Position numbers and translations under genes: made by a program
Notes under the pieces: generated by a model
What the model saw: the letters and a program-made list of their open reading frames with translations, nothing else
Databases searched by the model: none
What the model was told of the DNA's origin: nothing
Shown here: positions 52,712 to 61,663 of the stretch, one piece after another
How the letters are laid out: each line of letters begins with the position of its first letter
How positions within the stretch are numbered: the first letter of the stretch is position 1
Assembly (NCBI RefSeq): GCF_000423625.1
Contig: NZ_AUII01000011.1
Span: 1-64,000 of the forward strand
Reading direction: 5' to 3'
Length of the DNA stretch: 64,000 nt
DNA from: Pseudonocardia asaccharolytica DSM 44247 = NBRC 16224
Lineage (GTDB): Bacteria > Actinomycetota > Actinomycetes > Mycobacteriales > Pseudonocardiaceae

Positions 52712-53707
52712 CTACCGCGCGCCCGGCCTGCTCGCCTCCAGCGCGGCGCTTGCTTCGCGGACGAGGTCGGCCACGACGTCGGCCGCCGAACCGACGTCGC
52801 GGACGATCCCGATCGCCTCTCCGACGGCGATCTGGGCCACGTCGTAGTCCTCGTTCTCGACCGCCCCCCGATACTGCACGGCGAGCTCGTCCAGGGCGCC
52901 GGTGAGCTCGCGGTCCCGTCCGTGCCAGTGGGCGACGAACGGCGTGCGGAGAACCCGGCTGGTGTAGCCGTCCGGCCAGGTGTAGCCCCGGACCTGGTCG
53001 TAGACCGTGGTGGCGATGGTGTCGTCGCCCACGGCGCGCGTCGCGCGCCTGTGCGCGCCCGGCGCCACCAGTGCCTCGGCACAGGCCCAGAACCGGGTGC
53101 CGACCAGTGCGCCGTCGGCACCGAGCACCAGCGCCGCGGCCAGTCCCCGTCCGTCTCCGATACCGCCGGCGGCGAGCACCGGGACGTCCGCGCCGAGCCC
53201 GGCCACCAGGTCCACCAGCTCGGGGACCAACGTCATCGTCGACCGGTGCCGGGCGGCGTGACCGCCGCCCTCGCCGCCCTGCGCAACGAGCACGTCGGCA
53301 CCGACCTCGAGCGCCCGCCGGGCTTCCTCGACCCCGGCCACCTGGCAGATCAGCGGGACTCCGGCGCCGCGGATCCGGGCGGCGAACGGGCCGGGATCGC
53401 CGAACGCCAGCGTGATCGCGGCCGCACCCCGTTCAAGTGCGGCATCGAGCAGCTGCGGTCGCTCGGCGAGCATCCAGGTGATGAAGCCGCAGCCCACCCG
53501 AGCCCCGCCGGCCCGATCGAACTCGCGGGTCAGCCAGGCGTGGTCGCCGTAACCGATCCCGATCTGACCCAGTCCGCCGCCGGCGGACACGGCGGCCGCG
53601 AGCGCGCCGCCCGCGACCCCACCCATCGGGGCCAGCACGATCGGGTGCCGCAGCGCCAGCCGATCGGTCAGCGCGGTCCGGAACGGACGGGTGAACGGCT
53701 CAGACAC
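52712..53707 (-). CDS. Nitronate monooxygenase/NPD-like FMN oxidoreductase
   Basis: The 331-aa TIM-barrel flavoprotein has HPIVLAPMGGVAGGALAAAV, the FMN-binding VLVAQGGEGGGHAARH, VPVLAAGGIGDGRGLAAAL and LGADGALVGTRFWA. Enzymes of this type oxidise alkyl nitronates or reduce enone-like compounds. GTG 53705-53707 overlaps the folD stop by 8 bp, so it is cotranscribed with one-carbon genes; its purpose there is not obvious. Confidence 0.88.
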   Translation of the reverse strand: MSEPFTRPFRTALTDRLALRHPIVLAPMGGVAGGALAAAVSAGGGLGQIGIGYGDHAWLTREFDRAGGARVGCGFITWMLAERPQLLDAALERGAAAITLAFGDPGPFAARIRGAGVPLICQVAGVEEARRALEVGADVLVAQGGEGGGHAARHRSTMTLVPELVDLVAGLGADVPVLAAGGIGDGRGLAAALVLGADGALVGTRFWACAEALVAPGAHRRATRAVGDDTIATTVYDQVRGYTWPDGYTSRVLRTPFVAHWHGRDRELTGALDELAVQYRGAVENEDYDVAQIAVGEAIGIVRDVGSAADVVADLVREASAALEASRPGAR

Positions 53708-54554
53708 CGGCGGGTGCCCTGGTCATCAGCCCGGCCGCGGTGACGGTGTTGCGCAGCAGCATCGCGATGGTCATCGGCCCGACGCCACCGGGCACCGGGG
53801 TGATCGCCCCGGCGACCTCGCGGACCGCGTCGGTGTCGACGTCGCCGCACAGCCCGGCATCGGTGCGGTGGATGCCCACATCGATGACGGTGGCACCGGG
53901 TTTGACGGCCTCGGGACCCAGCATCCGGGGGACGCCGGCCGCGGCGATCAGGACATCGGCGCGCCGGCACACCGCGGCGAGGTCGCGGGTGCGCGAATGG
54001 CAGATCGTCACGGTGGCGTTGCGCTGTAGCAGCAGCTGGGCCATCGGCTTACCAACCAGGCCGGACCGTCCGACCACGACGGCCTCGGCGCCCTGCAGCG
54101 GCACGCCCGCGTCGTCGAGCAGCACCATCACCCCGGCCGGGGTGCACGGGCGCAACCCCGGGGTGCCGAGCACCAGCCGGGCGGTGCTGGTCTCGGTGAG
54201 TCCGTCGACGTCCTTGTCGGGATGGATCCGGTCCAGCAGCGGCGCGGGGTCGAGGTGGCGGGGCAGCGGTAGCTGCAGCAGGATCCCGGTCACCTCGGGA
54301 TCGGCGCTGAGCTGGTCGATCAGCCCACCGAGCGCGTCCGCGCCGATATCGGCGGGCAGGTGGTGGTGCAGGTCGCGCATCCCGGCCTGCACGCACAGCT
54401 TGCGCTTGTTGGCCACATAGACCGCCGAGGCCGGATCCTCCCCGACGAGCAGGGTGGCCAGGCTCGGCGGCGCCGGGAGCTCCGCGACGTCGCGCGCGAT
54501 CTGCGCGCGCAGCCGGGCGGCGACGGCCTTGCCGTCGATGATCGTTGCGGGCAC
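53700..54554 (-). CDS. folD: Bifunctional methylene-THF dehydrogenase/cyclohydrolase
   Basis: The 284-aa FolD protein converts 5,10-methylene-THF to 10-formyl-THF with NADP. It has YVANKRKLCVQAGM with the active-site Lys, GILLQLPLP, PDKDVDGLTETSTARL and VVVGRSGLVGKPMAQLLL, ending in DVREVAGAITPVPGGVGPMT-like sequence. GTG 54552-54554 is preceded by AGGAGAG. As many genomes carry a housekeeping folD, this copy is likely dedicated to methyl groups from TMAO and sarcosine. Confidence 0.95.
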   Translation of the reverse strand: MPATIIDGKAVAARLRAQIARDVAELPAPPSLATLLVGEDPASAVYVANKRKLCVQAGMRDLHHHLPADIGADALGGLIDQLSADPEVTGILLQLPLPRHLDPAPLLDRIHPDKDVDGLTETSTARLVLGTPGLRPCTPAGVMVLLDDAGVPLQGAEAVVVGRSGLVGKPMAQLLLQRNATVTICHSRTRDLAAVCRRADVLIAAAGVPRMLGPEAVKPGATVIDVGIHRTDAGLCGDVDTDAVREVAGAITPVPGGVGPMTIAMLLRNTVTAAGLMTRAPAGV

Positions 54555-54563
54555 GGTTCTCTC

Positions 54564-55505
54564 CTATCCGAACACCACCGTGGTGTTGCCGTTGAGCAGA
54601 ACCCGGTCCTCGGCATGCCAGGCCACCGCCCGCGACAGCACGGTCCGCTCGACGTCGGCGCCGAGGCGGGTGATGTCGGTGACGTCGTCGCGGTGCGAGA
54701 TCCGGGCCACGTCCTGATCGATGATCGGGCCCTCGTCGAGGTCCTCGGTCACGTAGTGCGCGGTGGCGCCGACCAGCTTCACCCCGCGGGTCTTGGCTCG
54801 CTCGTAGGGGCCGGCCCCGGCGAACGCGGGCAGGAACGAGTGGTGGATGTTGATCGCCGGCACGCCGAGCTCGTCGAGGAACCCCTTGGTGAGGATCTGC
54901 ATGTAGCGGGCCAGCACGATGAAGTCGACCCGGCCGGCCAGCAGCTCCAGCTGCTCGGCCTCGGCCTCGGCCTTGGTGTCCTTGGTGACCGGGATATGCG
55001 CGTAGGGCACCCCGAACCCGGCCACCGCATCGGCCAGATCGAGGTGGTTGGACACCACCTGCACGACGTCGATCGGCAGCTCGTCGCGCTCCCAGCGCCA
55101 CAGCAGATCCAGCAGGCAGTGGTCGAAGCGGGAGACGAACAGGGCCACCCGCTTGGGGACGGACGCGGTCCGCAGCTGGAAGGTCAGGCCCAGCCGCCCG
55201 GCCACCTCCCCGCCGAACTCGCGTTCGAGCGCGTCGAGGCGCTCGGCCAGCCCGGAAAGGTGGAACACCACCCGGAGGAAGAATCGGCCGCCCAGCGGGT
55301 CGGTCGAGTACTGGTCGGACTGGATGATGTTGGCGCCGCGGGTGTGCAGGAACGCGGTGATCGAGGCGACGATCCCCGGCCCGTCCGGGCAGGAGACCAG
55401 CAGCCGGCCGATATCGGCCGTCGGTTCCCGTTCGACGGCGCGCGCGCCGCCACCGCCGGCCCGCCCGGACCGGGCGCCGACATCGTCTGCCTGTAATACC
55501 TTCAT
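54564..55505 (-). CDS. purU: Formyltetrahydrofolate deformylase
   Basis: The 313-aa enzyme releases formate from 10-formyl-THF and regenerates THF. It has an N-terminal ACT domain (LLVSCPDGPGIVASITAFLH, GANIIQSDQYSTDP) and a C-terminal formyltransferase-fold domain with INIHHSFLPAFAGAGPYERA (catalytic region), GATAHYVTEDLDEGPII. A Gly/Arg-rich ~28-residue extension precedes the ACT domain. ATG 55505 lies 3 bp after the stop of the FAD oxidase. It would feed formate to the formate dehydrogenase. Confidence 0.95.
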   Translation of the reverse strand: MKVLQADDVGARSGRAGGGGARAVEREPTADIGRLLVSCPDGPGIVASITAFLHTRGANIIQSDQYSTDPLGGRFFLRVVFHLSGLAERLDALEREFGGEVAGRLGLTFQLRTASVPKRVALFVSRFDHCLLDLLWRWERDELPIDVVQVVSNHLDLADAVAGFGVPYAHIPVTKDTKAEAEAEQLELLAGRVDFIVLARYMQILTKGFLDELGVPAINIHHSFLPAFAGAGPYERAKTRGVKLVGATAHYVTEDLDEGPIIDQDVARISHRDDVTDITRLGADVERTVLSRAVAWHAEDRVLLNGNTTVVFG

Positions 55506-55508
55506 CGC

Positions 55509-56843
55509 TCAGCTCCAGGGGAAGGGCGAGTTGCTGACCGGGTGCAGCTCGCCGGTCTCGTAACGGGTGAAACGGAACGGCTCGAGCAACGCCTGCGATT
55601 CACCGAGAAGCTCCCGGGCGACCAGCGCACCGACGCCGATCATCTTGTAGCCGTGGTTCGCATCGGCGATGACATACGCGTTCTTCCGGAAGACGTCGAA
55701 GATCGGGAAACTGTCCGGGGTGAACGCGCCGATACCGCCGGACGGCTCGTCGCGATACAGCGAACGCTTCTGTTCGAACCGCTTGTGACAGGCGGCCAGC
55801 GCCGAGGTCCACATGCGGACGAAGTCGTCCCCGACGATGAACTCGGGGCTCTCGGTGCCATAGGGGTCGACGGCGACCTGGTCGGCGGGCCGTGGGACGC
55901 GCTGGGGCGACGCTCCACCCTGCACCCCGCCGAAATGGAAGTCCGGCTTGTAGTAGATGCCCCAGATCTGGTCGGTGATGAGGCTGCCGTCGATATCGTC
56001 GTGCAGCGGGGCGTCCGAGTCGACATGGATCACCGGCGGGAAGGTGCCGCGGTTGTCCATGAACTCGTTCGGGTCCATGTTGAGCGTGCCTTCCTGCAAC
56101 GCCCAGTAGGTCCACATAGGATGGTTGTGGATCTTCGAACCGTCCGGCATGGTGACCGTGATCGCCGACGGCAGCTCGAGCATCGCCCAGGTGTCGCGCA
56201 CCCACGGCCCCACCGCGACGACCAGCTTGTCGAACGCGATCGTGCCCTGGTCGGTATCGACCGCGGTCACGGCGCCGCCGGTGAGTCGGGCTCCGGTCAC
56301 GGTCACGCCGGTGGCGATGCGCACGCCGCATCCGCGCACCTTGGCGGCCAGGCCGCGCAGCGAGGCGTGGTTGTTGGCGTATCCGCCGCGCTTCTCGTGC
56401 AGCAGAACCGAGATCCCGGGTGCCTGCCAGTCGGAGAACATCTCGAGCATGTAGTCCCGGCAGGCGCGCTCGCCCTCGACGAGTACCGATTCGTAGCCGA
56501 TCGCCCGCTGCTCGGCGTGAATCTGTACAACATCGGCGTGCATCGATTCCGGGGCGAGCTGGATATATCCGACGTCGTGGTAGGAGAACGCCTCCGGATC
56601 GGATTCCCATACTCCCACCGAATGCGCCATGAGCTCGCGCATCGCGGGCTGGAAATAGTTGTTCCGGATGACGCCGCAGGCGACACCGGAGGCACCTGCC
56701 CCGATATCGGCCTTGTCGATGACCAGAACGTCGTCCCCGGATCCCTCACCTCGGGCCTGCAGTTCGGTGGCCAGGTGCCAGGCTGTGGACAGTCCGTGAA
56801 TTCCTGCGCCGATCACCAGATACCGGACGTGCTGTGGGATCAT
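55509..56843 (-). CDS. SoxB-like FAD-dependent amine oxidoreductase
   Basis: The 444-aa DAO-family flavoprotein has YLVIGAGIHGLSTAWHLATE, IGAGASGVACGVIRNNYFQP (related to sarcosine oxidase beta), VGPWVRDTWAM and a C-terminal IADANHGYKMIGVGALVARE. Such single-chain proteins oxidise N-methyl groups of glycine derivatives or similar amines. It differs from the true soxB 5 kb away and lacks alpha/gamma partners. It opens the long operon running to tmm and diverges from an IclR regulator. Dimethylglycine, sarcosine or N-methylglutamate are candidate substrates. Confidence 0.82.
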   Translation of the reverse strand: MIPQHVRYLVIGAGIHGLSTAWHLATELQARGEGSGDDVLVIDKADIGAGASGVACGVIRNNYFQPAMRELMAHSVGVWESDPEAFSYHDVGYIQLAPESMHADVVQIHAEQRAIGYESVLVEGERACRDYMLEMFSDWQAPGISVLLHEKRGGYANNHASLRGLAAKVRGCGVRIATGVTVTGARLTGGAVTAVDTDQGTIAFDKLVVAVGPWVRDTWAMLELPSAITVTMPDGSKIHNHPMWTYWALQEGTLNMDPNEFMDNRGTFPPVIHVDSDAPLHDDIDGSLITDQIWGIYYKPDFHFGGVQGGASPQRVPRPADQVAVDPYGTESPEFIVGDDFVRMWTSALAACHKRFEQKRSLYRDEPSGGIGAFTPDSFPIFDVFRKNAYVIADANHGYKMIGVGALVARELLGESQALLEPFRFTRYETGELHPVSNSPFPWS

Positions 56844-56960
56844 CGTCGCTTTTCCCCTAGCTCACGAGTGGATGTGCACGGGTCGCGAAGGTCTGCCGGG
56901 GAGCCGGACGAACGGGCGGAGGATGAACCCTCGACCGGCCCCGACGATGTCGGAGTACAA

Positions 56961-56975
56961 TTGCCTATACGGCAA
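56961..56975. promoter_or_regulatory. Operator-like palindrome between SoxB-like gene and iclR-type gene
   Basis: TTGCCTATACGGCAA has perfect TTGCC/GGCAA arms around TATAC. It lies about 30 bp upstream of ATG 57005 in the 161-bp divergent spacer. The length and AT-centred symmetry fit an IclR-type site; the binding protein is inferred. Confidence 0.5.
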
Positions 56976-57004
56976 CACTATGTCCTGACGGGAGATATAC
57001 TACT

Positions 57005-57754
57005 ATGGCCCGCACGGGTAAACCAGCGAGTCGGCAGATCGGATCGGTGCAGCGGGCCATTGCGGTGCTGGACGCGCTCGCCGACGCCGGTACCGAGGTC
57101 GGCACCAACGAGATCGCCCGGCGCACGGGGGTCAACGTCAGCACCATCTCCCGGTTGCTGTCCACGCTCGCCACCGCCGGGCTGGTCCAGCACGTCCCGG
57201 CGACCGGTCGGTATCGGCTGGGCGTCCGGATCCTGCAGCTGGCCAGCGCCGCCCGGGAGACGCTCGACATCCGGACGCTGGCCCGGCCCCATCTCGAGGA
57301 GATCGCCGGCCTGACCTCGGAGACGGCCACGCTGTCGATCCCCGGTGAGCACGAGGTGATGACCCTCGACTTCGTGCAGAGCCCGCGGTCGGTGCGCAGC
57401 GTCGCGCAGGTCGGGCGCAACAGCGTGCGGTACGCGACGTCGGTCGGGAAGGTCTTCCTGGCCCACGGCGGACGGCTGCCCGCGGAGCTGACGGCGTTCA
57501 CCCCGCGCACCATCGCCGACCGGGCGGCGCTGGAGGCGGAGATCCGGATCGTCCGGGAGCGGGGCTTCGCGACGGCTCGGTCCGAGCGCGAGCCGGACCT
57601 GCACGCGGTCGCGGTCCCGATCCTGGACCAGCACGCCGAGCTGGTCGCCATCCTCGGCGTGCAGGGCCCCGCCAGCCGGTTCGGCGAGGCGGAGATGGCC
57701 GCCGCCGTCGAGATCCTGCGCGAGCGGGCACGGATCATCGCCGCGGCCTACTGA
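57005..57754 (+). CDS. IclR-family transcriptional regulator
   Basis: The 249-aa regulator has an N-terminal winged helix (VGTNEIARRTGVNVSTISRL, GRYRLGVRILQLASAA) and a C-terminal IclR effector domain (VRYATSVGKVFLAHGG, GFATARSEREPDLHAVAVPI). It lies between soxG (convergent) and the SoxB-like gene (divergent), so it most likely controls the methylamine/one-carbon operon. GGGAG lies 13 bases before ATG 57005. Confidence 0.92.
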   Translation: MARTGKPASRQIGSVQRAIAVLDALADAGTEVGTNEIARRTGVNVSTISRLLSTLATAGLVQHVPATGRYRLGVRILQLASAARETLDIRTLARPHLEEIAGLTSETATLSIPGEHEVMTLDFVQSPRSVRSVAQVGRNSVRYATSVGKVFLAHGGRLPAELTAFTPRTIADRAALEAEIRIVRERGFATARSEREPDLHAVAVPILDQHAELVAILGVQGPASRFGEAEMAAAVEILRERARIIAAAY

Positions 57755-57773
57755 CCGCGGCGACGACCCGCCG

Positions 57774-58484
57774 TCAGCCCGCTGCCCGGACAGAACCGGT
57801 GACCTCGATCCCGAACTCGGCTCCGGCGTCGAGCAGCGCGTCGAACAGGTACTGCCCTGACGAGCGCTCGCAGTGCAGCAGGTAGGACCGCACGCCGTCG
57901 CCGCGGGCAGCGCCAGCGGAGCGCGCATCGAAACAGTCGTCGCGGACGATGTCGGTGACGAGCCGGGCCACCGAGGATCGGAACGCCGCGCCGTTCCCGA
58001 CGACGTCGTCGGACAGGTCGATCGCGCAGACCTTGGCGAGCATCGCGGGCGAGTCCTCGCCGCGCAGCCGCATCAGCGCCCTGCCGTGGGTGAGGTCGAC
58101 GACCGAGGCGAACTCCCCGGTGCCCGCGATGAGCGCCTCGAGCCGCTGGCGCACCGCGGGTGACGTACCGGGCGCGGCGAGGACGAGCCACTCGCCGGGC
58201 CCGGAGCCGACGACCAGCGCCTCGGGCAGCCCGTCGGCCTGGAGACTGGCCGGGCCGCGGGCCGCCCGGCCGAACCCCACGCCGAGCAGTCCGGCGATCG
58301 CACCGGCGAACGGTGCCCGCACCGCGACCTTGGCCAGCGGGGTCTCGTCGGCGATGGTCAGCGCCGCCGTGCTGCGCGCGTCGCTGACCTCCCAGCCGTT
58401 CTCGACGCGGGGATTGATGGGCGCGATGGGGCTGCGCGCGATGGGGGTGGGCGCGTTGGGGGTGGGCGTGTTGGGATCAGACAC
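57774..58484 (-). CDS. soxG: Sarcosine oxidase gamma subunit
   Basis: The 236-aa small subunit completes heterotetrameric sarcosine oxidase. It has LVVGSGPGEWLVLAAPG, VVDLTHGRALMRLRGEDSP and a C-terminal RSYLLHCERSSGQYLFDALL, all characteristic. The N-terminus is unusually rich in Pro, Asn and Thr (PNTPTPNAPTPIARSPIAP), a probable disordered extension built on GT-rich repeats in the DNA. GTG 58482-58484 overlaps soxA by 8 bp. It ends 19 bp from the convergent IclR-type gene. Confidence 0.93.
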   Translation of the reverse strand: MSDPNTPTPNAPTPIARSPIAPINPRVENGWEVSDARSTAALTIADETPLAKVAVRAPFAGAIAGLLGVGFGRAARGPASLQADGLPEALVVGSGPGEWLVLAAPGTSPAVRQRLEALIAGTGEFASVVDLTHGRALMRLRGEDSPAMLAKVCAIDLSDDVVGNGAAFRSSVARLVTDIVRDDCFDARSAGAARGDGVRSYLLHCERSSGQYLFDALLDAGAEFGIEVTGSVRAAG

Positions 58485-61362
58485 GTTGCCGCTCTCCCTC
58501 GGGGTCGACGTGCGCGAGCTGGGGGGTGACGGCCGCCGGGATGTTTCGGCCGTCGATCAGCCGCACGGTCACGACGGCGCCGGGCTTGGCGAGGCCGGCC
58601 TCGACCTGTCCGAGACAGATCGACCGGCCCAGCGTCGGCGACATCCGGCTGGAGGTGATCCGCCCGACGATCCGGCCCCCGGCGATGATCTGGCTGGCCT
58701 CGGCCGGCACGATCCGGCCGTCGATCGGTTGCAGCCCGACCAGCAGCGGATAGCCGCCGCGCTCGGCCTGCCAGGTCAGCTCCGGCTTGCCGATGAAGTC
58801 CTGCTTGTCGAGCTTGACCAGCGAGCCGAGCCCGGCGGTATAGGCCTGGGTGAGGCCGTCGGTGTCCTGGCCGACGATGAAATGCCCCTTCTCCAGCCGC
58901 AGGATCCGCTGGGCCTCGATCCCGAACGGGGCGACCCCGAGATCGGCACCCGCCGACATCAGCGCCTCCCAGACGTGCAGTCCGAAGGCGGCGGGCACGT
59001 GGATCTCATAGCTCAGCTCACCGGTGAACCCGATCCGCCACAGCACGCAGTCCGGCACGCCGGCCACCGTGCCGGTGCGCACGTTCATATAGCCGAACGC
59101 CTCGGGCGAGAGGTCGACGCCCTCGGCCAGCCGCCCGACGAGCTCGCGCGACCGGGGCCCGGCGACGTTGATGCTGGCGTAGGCGGTGGTGACCGGGGTG
59201 ACGTGCACCTGCCAGTCCGGGTGCTCGGTCTGCAGCCAGTTCTCCACCCACTCCCACACCGTGCCCGCGCCCGAGGACGTGGTGCTCATCAGGTAGTGCT
59301 GCTCGCCGAGCCTGCCGGTGACGCCGTCGTCGAGCACGACCCCGTCCTCGGCGCACATCACCCCGTACCGGACCCGGCCGACGCCCAGGTTGTTCCACTT
59401 GTTCACATACAGCAGGTTGAGCAGCTCGGGCACATCGGGACCGCGCAGGTCGAGCTTGCCGATCGGGGTGACGTCGATGATCCCGACCGCGTTGCGCACC
59501 GTGCGCACCTCGGCCGCCGGGTCGCCATAGTGTTCGGGACGAATCCACTGCCCGGCCACCAGCGGAACCGCACCCTGACGCTCGTGCCAGGCCTGCATCG
59601 GGGAGTGCCGGACCGGCTCGAAGATCCGGCCGGCGAGCGCGCCGAGGGTGACCGGGGCGTACATCGGCCGCCAGGTCGTGGTGCCGGTCTCGGCGATGGT
59701 CCGGCCGGTGGCCTCGGCGACGACCGCCACCGCGTTCACCGTCTCGAGCTTGCCCTGCCCCGGACCCATCGTGACCGTGGTGTAGCGCTTGACCAGCTCG
59801 ACGGAGTCGTAGCCCTCGGCGACCGCGGTGAACAGGTCCTTCGACGAGACGTCCTCGGAGAAATCCACGAAGCCATGGGTGTGGCCGCGGAACAGCTCCG
59901 GGTGGGCGGCGGGCGTGAGATCGGGGATCTCGACCGGTTTGGCCGGAACCTCCGCGACGGGCTCGCCGGGCGTCCGGGTCGGGACCTGCGTCTGCCAGCG
60001 TGCCCGGATCCCCGCGGCGCGCCGGGCGGCCTCCCGGCCGATCGCGGCGCCGTGCGCGGCGATCTCGGAGAACGAGCCGTCCCCGACGATCCGCCCGGTG
60101 GCGAGGACGGTGTCCGGAAGACGCGCCGGATCGGGCCGGAACCGGGCCGAGCGGGGGTCATAGACGGGCTTGTCCCCGGACATGTTGAGCAGCGAGGTGG
60201 GCGCGGTCCAGCCGACGGCGGTGACGAGCAGGTCGGCGTCGATCCGGCGGCCGTCGGACAGTTCCACCGACTGCACGCCCGAACGTCCGCGGGCACGGGT
60301 CACCGTGGTGCCGTGGCGGGCGTCGACGACGGCGGCCACGTCGACCCCGGCGCGCTGCAGGTCGGCGACGGCGCCGTCGCCCTCCGGGTTCGCGGTGAGC
60401 ACGACGGCGCGCTCACCCGGCTTGACGGCGTAGAGGTTGATCAGCCTGCGGGCCGCGGTGGACAGCATCACCCCGGGCAGGTCGTTGCCCTCGAACACGT
60501 AGGGGCGCTCGATGAGCCCCGGCGCGACCACGAAGGACTTGGCCCGCACCTTCACCAACCGTTCCACCACATTGGGCAGGTTGCGCTGTACGACGGCGAC
60601 CCAGTTGTCGTCGAACCGGCCCCCGACGACCGAGTCGGTCAGCACCTCGATTCCCGGTTCGGCGGCGATCTCGGCGGTGAGCCGGTGCAGCTCGTGCAGC
60701 TCCGCCGGGCCACCCCAGCGCAGCCGGCCGCCGAGCGCGCCCTGCTCGTCGACGAGCAGGACGGTGGCGCCGGCGCGGGCCGCGGCCAGCGCGGCGGACA
60801 TCCCGGCGGGGCCGCCCCCGGCGACGAGCACATCCGGATGGGCGTAGCGCTTGTCGTAGTAGTCGTGGGCGGTGTCCGGAGAGATCGACCCGGCGTGCAC
60901 GAACTGCCGGAGCACCTTCTCGTAGACCGGCCAGAGCCGCTCGGGCTTGATGAAGGTCTTGTAGTAGAAACCGGCCGAGAGGAACCGTCCGACCAGCCCG
61001 TTGGCGGCCTTGACGTCGAATCGCAGCGAGGGCCAGGTGTTCTGCGACCGTACGTCCATATCGGCTTCGACCAGCCGGTGTGCCGCGCGCACGTTGGGCT
61101 CGTCGCCGACCTGCAGCTGACATCCCGGGTCGAGGTGGTCGGCGGTCAGGATGCCGCGTGGGCGGTGGTACTTGAAGCTGCGGGAGAACACCCGCTCTCC
61201 CGCAGCGGCGAGCGCCGAGGCGATGGTGTCGCCAGGGTGGGCGAGCTGCTGCTTTCCGTTCCAGCGAAAGGTGATCGTGCGTCGCCGGTCGATCACCTCG
61301 CCCTCCTGGCGGCCGAGGCGCATGGCCCCGGTGCCGGCGAGGGCGATCTGCTCCTGGGTCAT
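58477..61362 (-). CDS. soxA: Sarcosine oxidase alpha subunit
   Basis: The 961-aa subunit binds NAD and tetrahydrofolate in heterotetrameric sarcosine oxidase, which makes glycine, H2O2 and methylene-THF. In order: a ferredoxin-like N-terminal domain (residues ~25-105), the nucleotide-binding domain with DVLVAGGGPAGMSAALAAAR near residue 175, and a C-terminal GcvT-type THF domain from about 590 (RNAVGIIDVTPIGKLDLRGP, IGFTGELSYEIHVPAAFG). ATG 61360-61362 overlaps soxD by ATGA. All family landmarks are present and the length is normal. Confidence 0.95.
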   Translation of the reverse strand: MTQEQIALAGTGAMRLGRQEGEVIDRRRTITFRWNGKQQLAHPGDTIASALAAAGERVFSRSFKYHRPRGILTADHLDPGCQLQVGDEPNVRAAHRLVEADMDVRSQNTWPSLRFDVKAANGLVGRFLSAGFYYKTFIKPERLWPVYEKVLRQFVHAGSISPDTAHDYYDKRYAHPDVLVAGGGPAGMSAALAAARAGATVLLVDEQGALGGRLRWGGPAELHELHRLTAEIAAEPGIEVLTDSVVGGRFDDNWVAVVQRNLPNVVERLVKVRAKSFVVAPGLIERPYVFEGNDLPGVMLSTAARRLINLYAVKPGERAVVLTANPEGDGAVADLQRAGVDVAAVVDARHGTTVTRARGRSGVQSVELSDGRRIDADLLVTAVGWTAPTSLLNMSGDKPVYDPRSARFRPDPARLPDTVLATGRIVGDGSFSEIAAHGAAIGREAARRAAGIRARWQTQVPTRTPGEPVAEVPAKPVEIPDLTPAAHPELFRGHTHGFVDFSEDVSSKDLFTAVAEGYDSVELVKRYTTVTMGPGQGKLETVNAVAVVAEATGRTIAETGTTTWRPMYAPVTLGALAGRIFEPVRHSPMQAWHERQGAVPLVAGQWIRPEHYGDPAAEVRTVRNAVGIIDVTPIGKLDLRGPDVPELLNLLYVNKWNNLGVGRVRYGVMCAEDGVVLDDGVTGRLGEQHYLMSTTSSGAGTVWEWVENWLQTEHPDWQVHVTPVTTAYASINVAGPRSRELVGRLAEGVDLSPEAFGYMNVRTGTVAGVPDCVLWRIGFTGELSYEIHVPAAFGLHVWEALMSAGADLGVAPFGIEAQRILRLEKGHFIVGQDTDGLTQAYTAGLGSLVKLDKQDFIGKPELTWQAERGGYPLLVGLQPIDGRIVPAEASQIIAGGRIVGRITSSRMSPTLGRSICLGQVEAGLAKPGAVVTVRLIDGRNIPAAVTPQLAHVDPEGERQRV

Positions 61363-61628
61363 CGGCGTGCCTCCGCGGCGCGTCGTTCGTCGATTGCTCG
61401 ATGCTCGTTGGTCTCGGTGTGTCGTTCGATCGCGAAGTACCGGCGGCAACCCGAGCCGTGGTACCAGGTCTCGCGGGACCAGCCCCGCGGGTTGGTGGCG
61501 AAGTAGAGGTAGTCGCGCCATTCCTCGGGGGTGGCGGCGTCGGGGCGGGGGCGCGGGTGCGACTCGCCGCCGAAACGGAACTCGGTGGAGTTGCGTGGCC
61601 CGCACCAGGGGCATGTCAGCAGCATCAT
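61359..61628 (-). CDS. soxD: Sarcosine oxidase delta subunit
   Basis: The 89-aa zinc-binding subunit begins MMLLTCPWCGPRNSTEFRFG and has TPEEWRDYLYFATNPRGWSR and YHGSGCRRYFAIERHT, the conserved Cys/His zinc ligands of SoxD. It lies between soxB and soxA, in the usual soxBDAG order. The stop overlaps soxA. Confidence 0.95.
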   Translation of the reverse strand: MMLLTCPWCGPRNSTEFRFGGESHPRPRPDAATPEEWRDYLYFATNPRGWSRETWYHGSGCRRYFAIERHTETNEHRAIDERRAAEARR

Positions 61629-61663
61629 CGGTGGATCACCTTCTCGTCCGCTGGGGTCGGCGG

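Noticed and set aside
58426..58480. GT-rich short repeats as a tandem-repeat element
   Set aside because: They lie in the soxG reading frame and encode its Pro/Asn/Thr-rich N-terminus, so a separate repeat feature is not needed.
57949..61506. Very long plus-strand open frame (1,185 codons) opposite soxA and soxG
   Set aside because: It is antisense to genes with clear motifs; such shadow frames arise from high GC at third codon positions and the protein is low-complexity.
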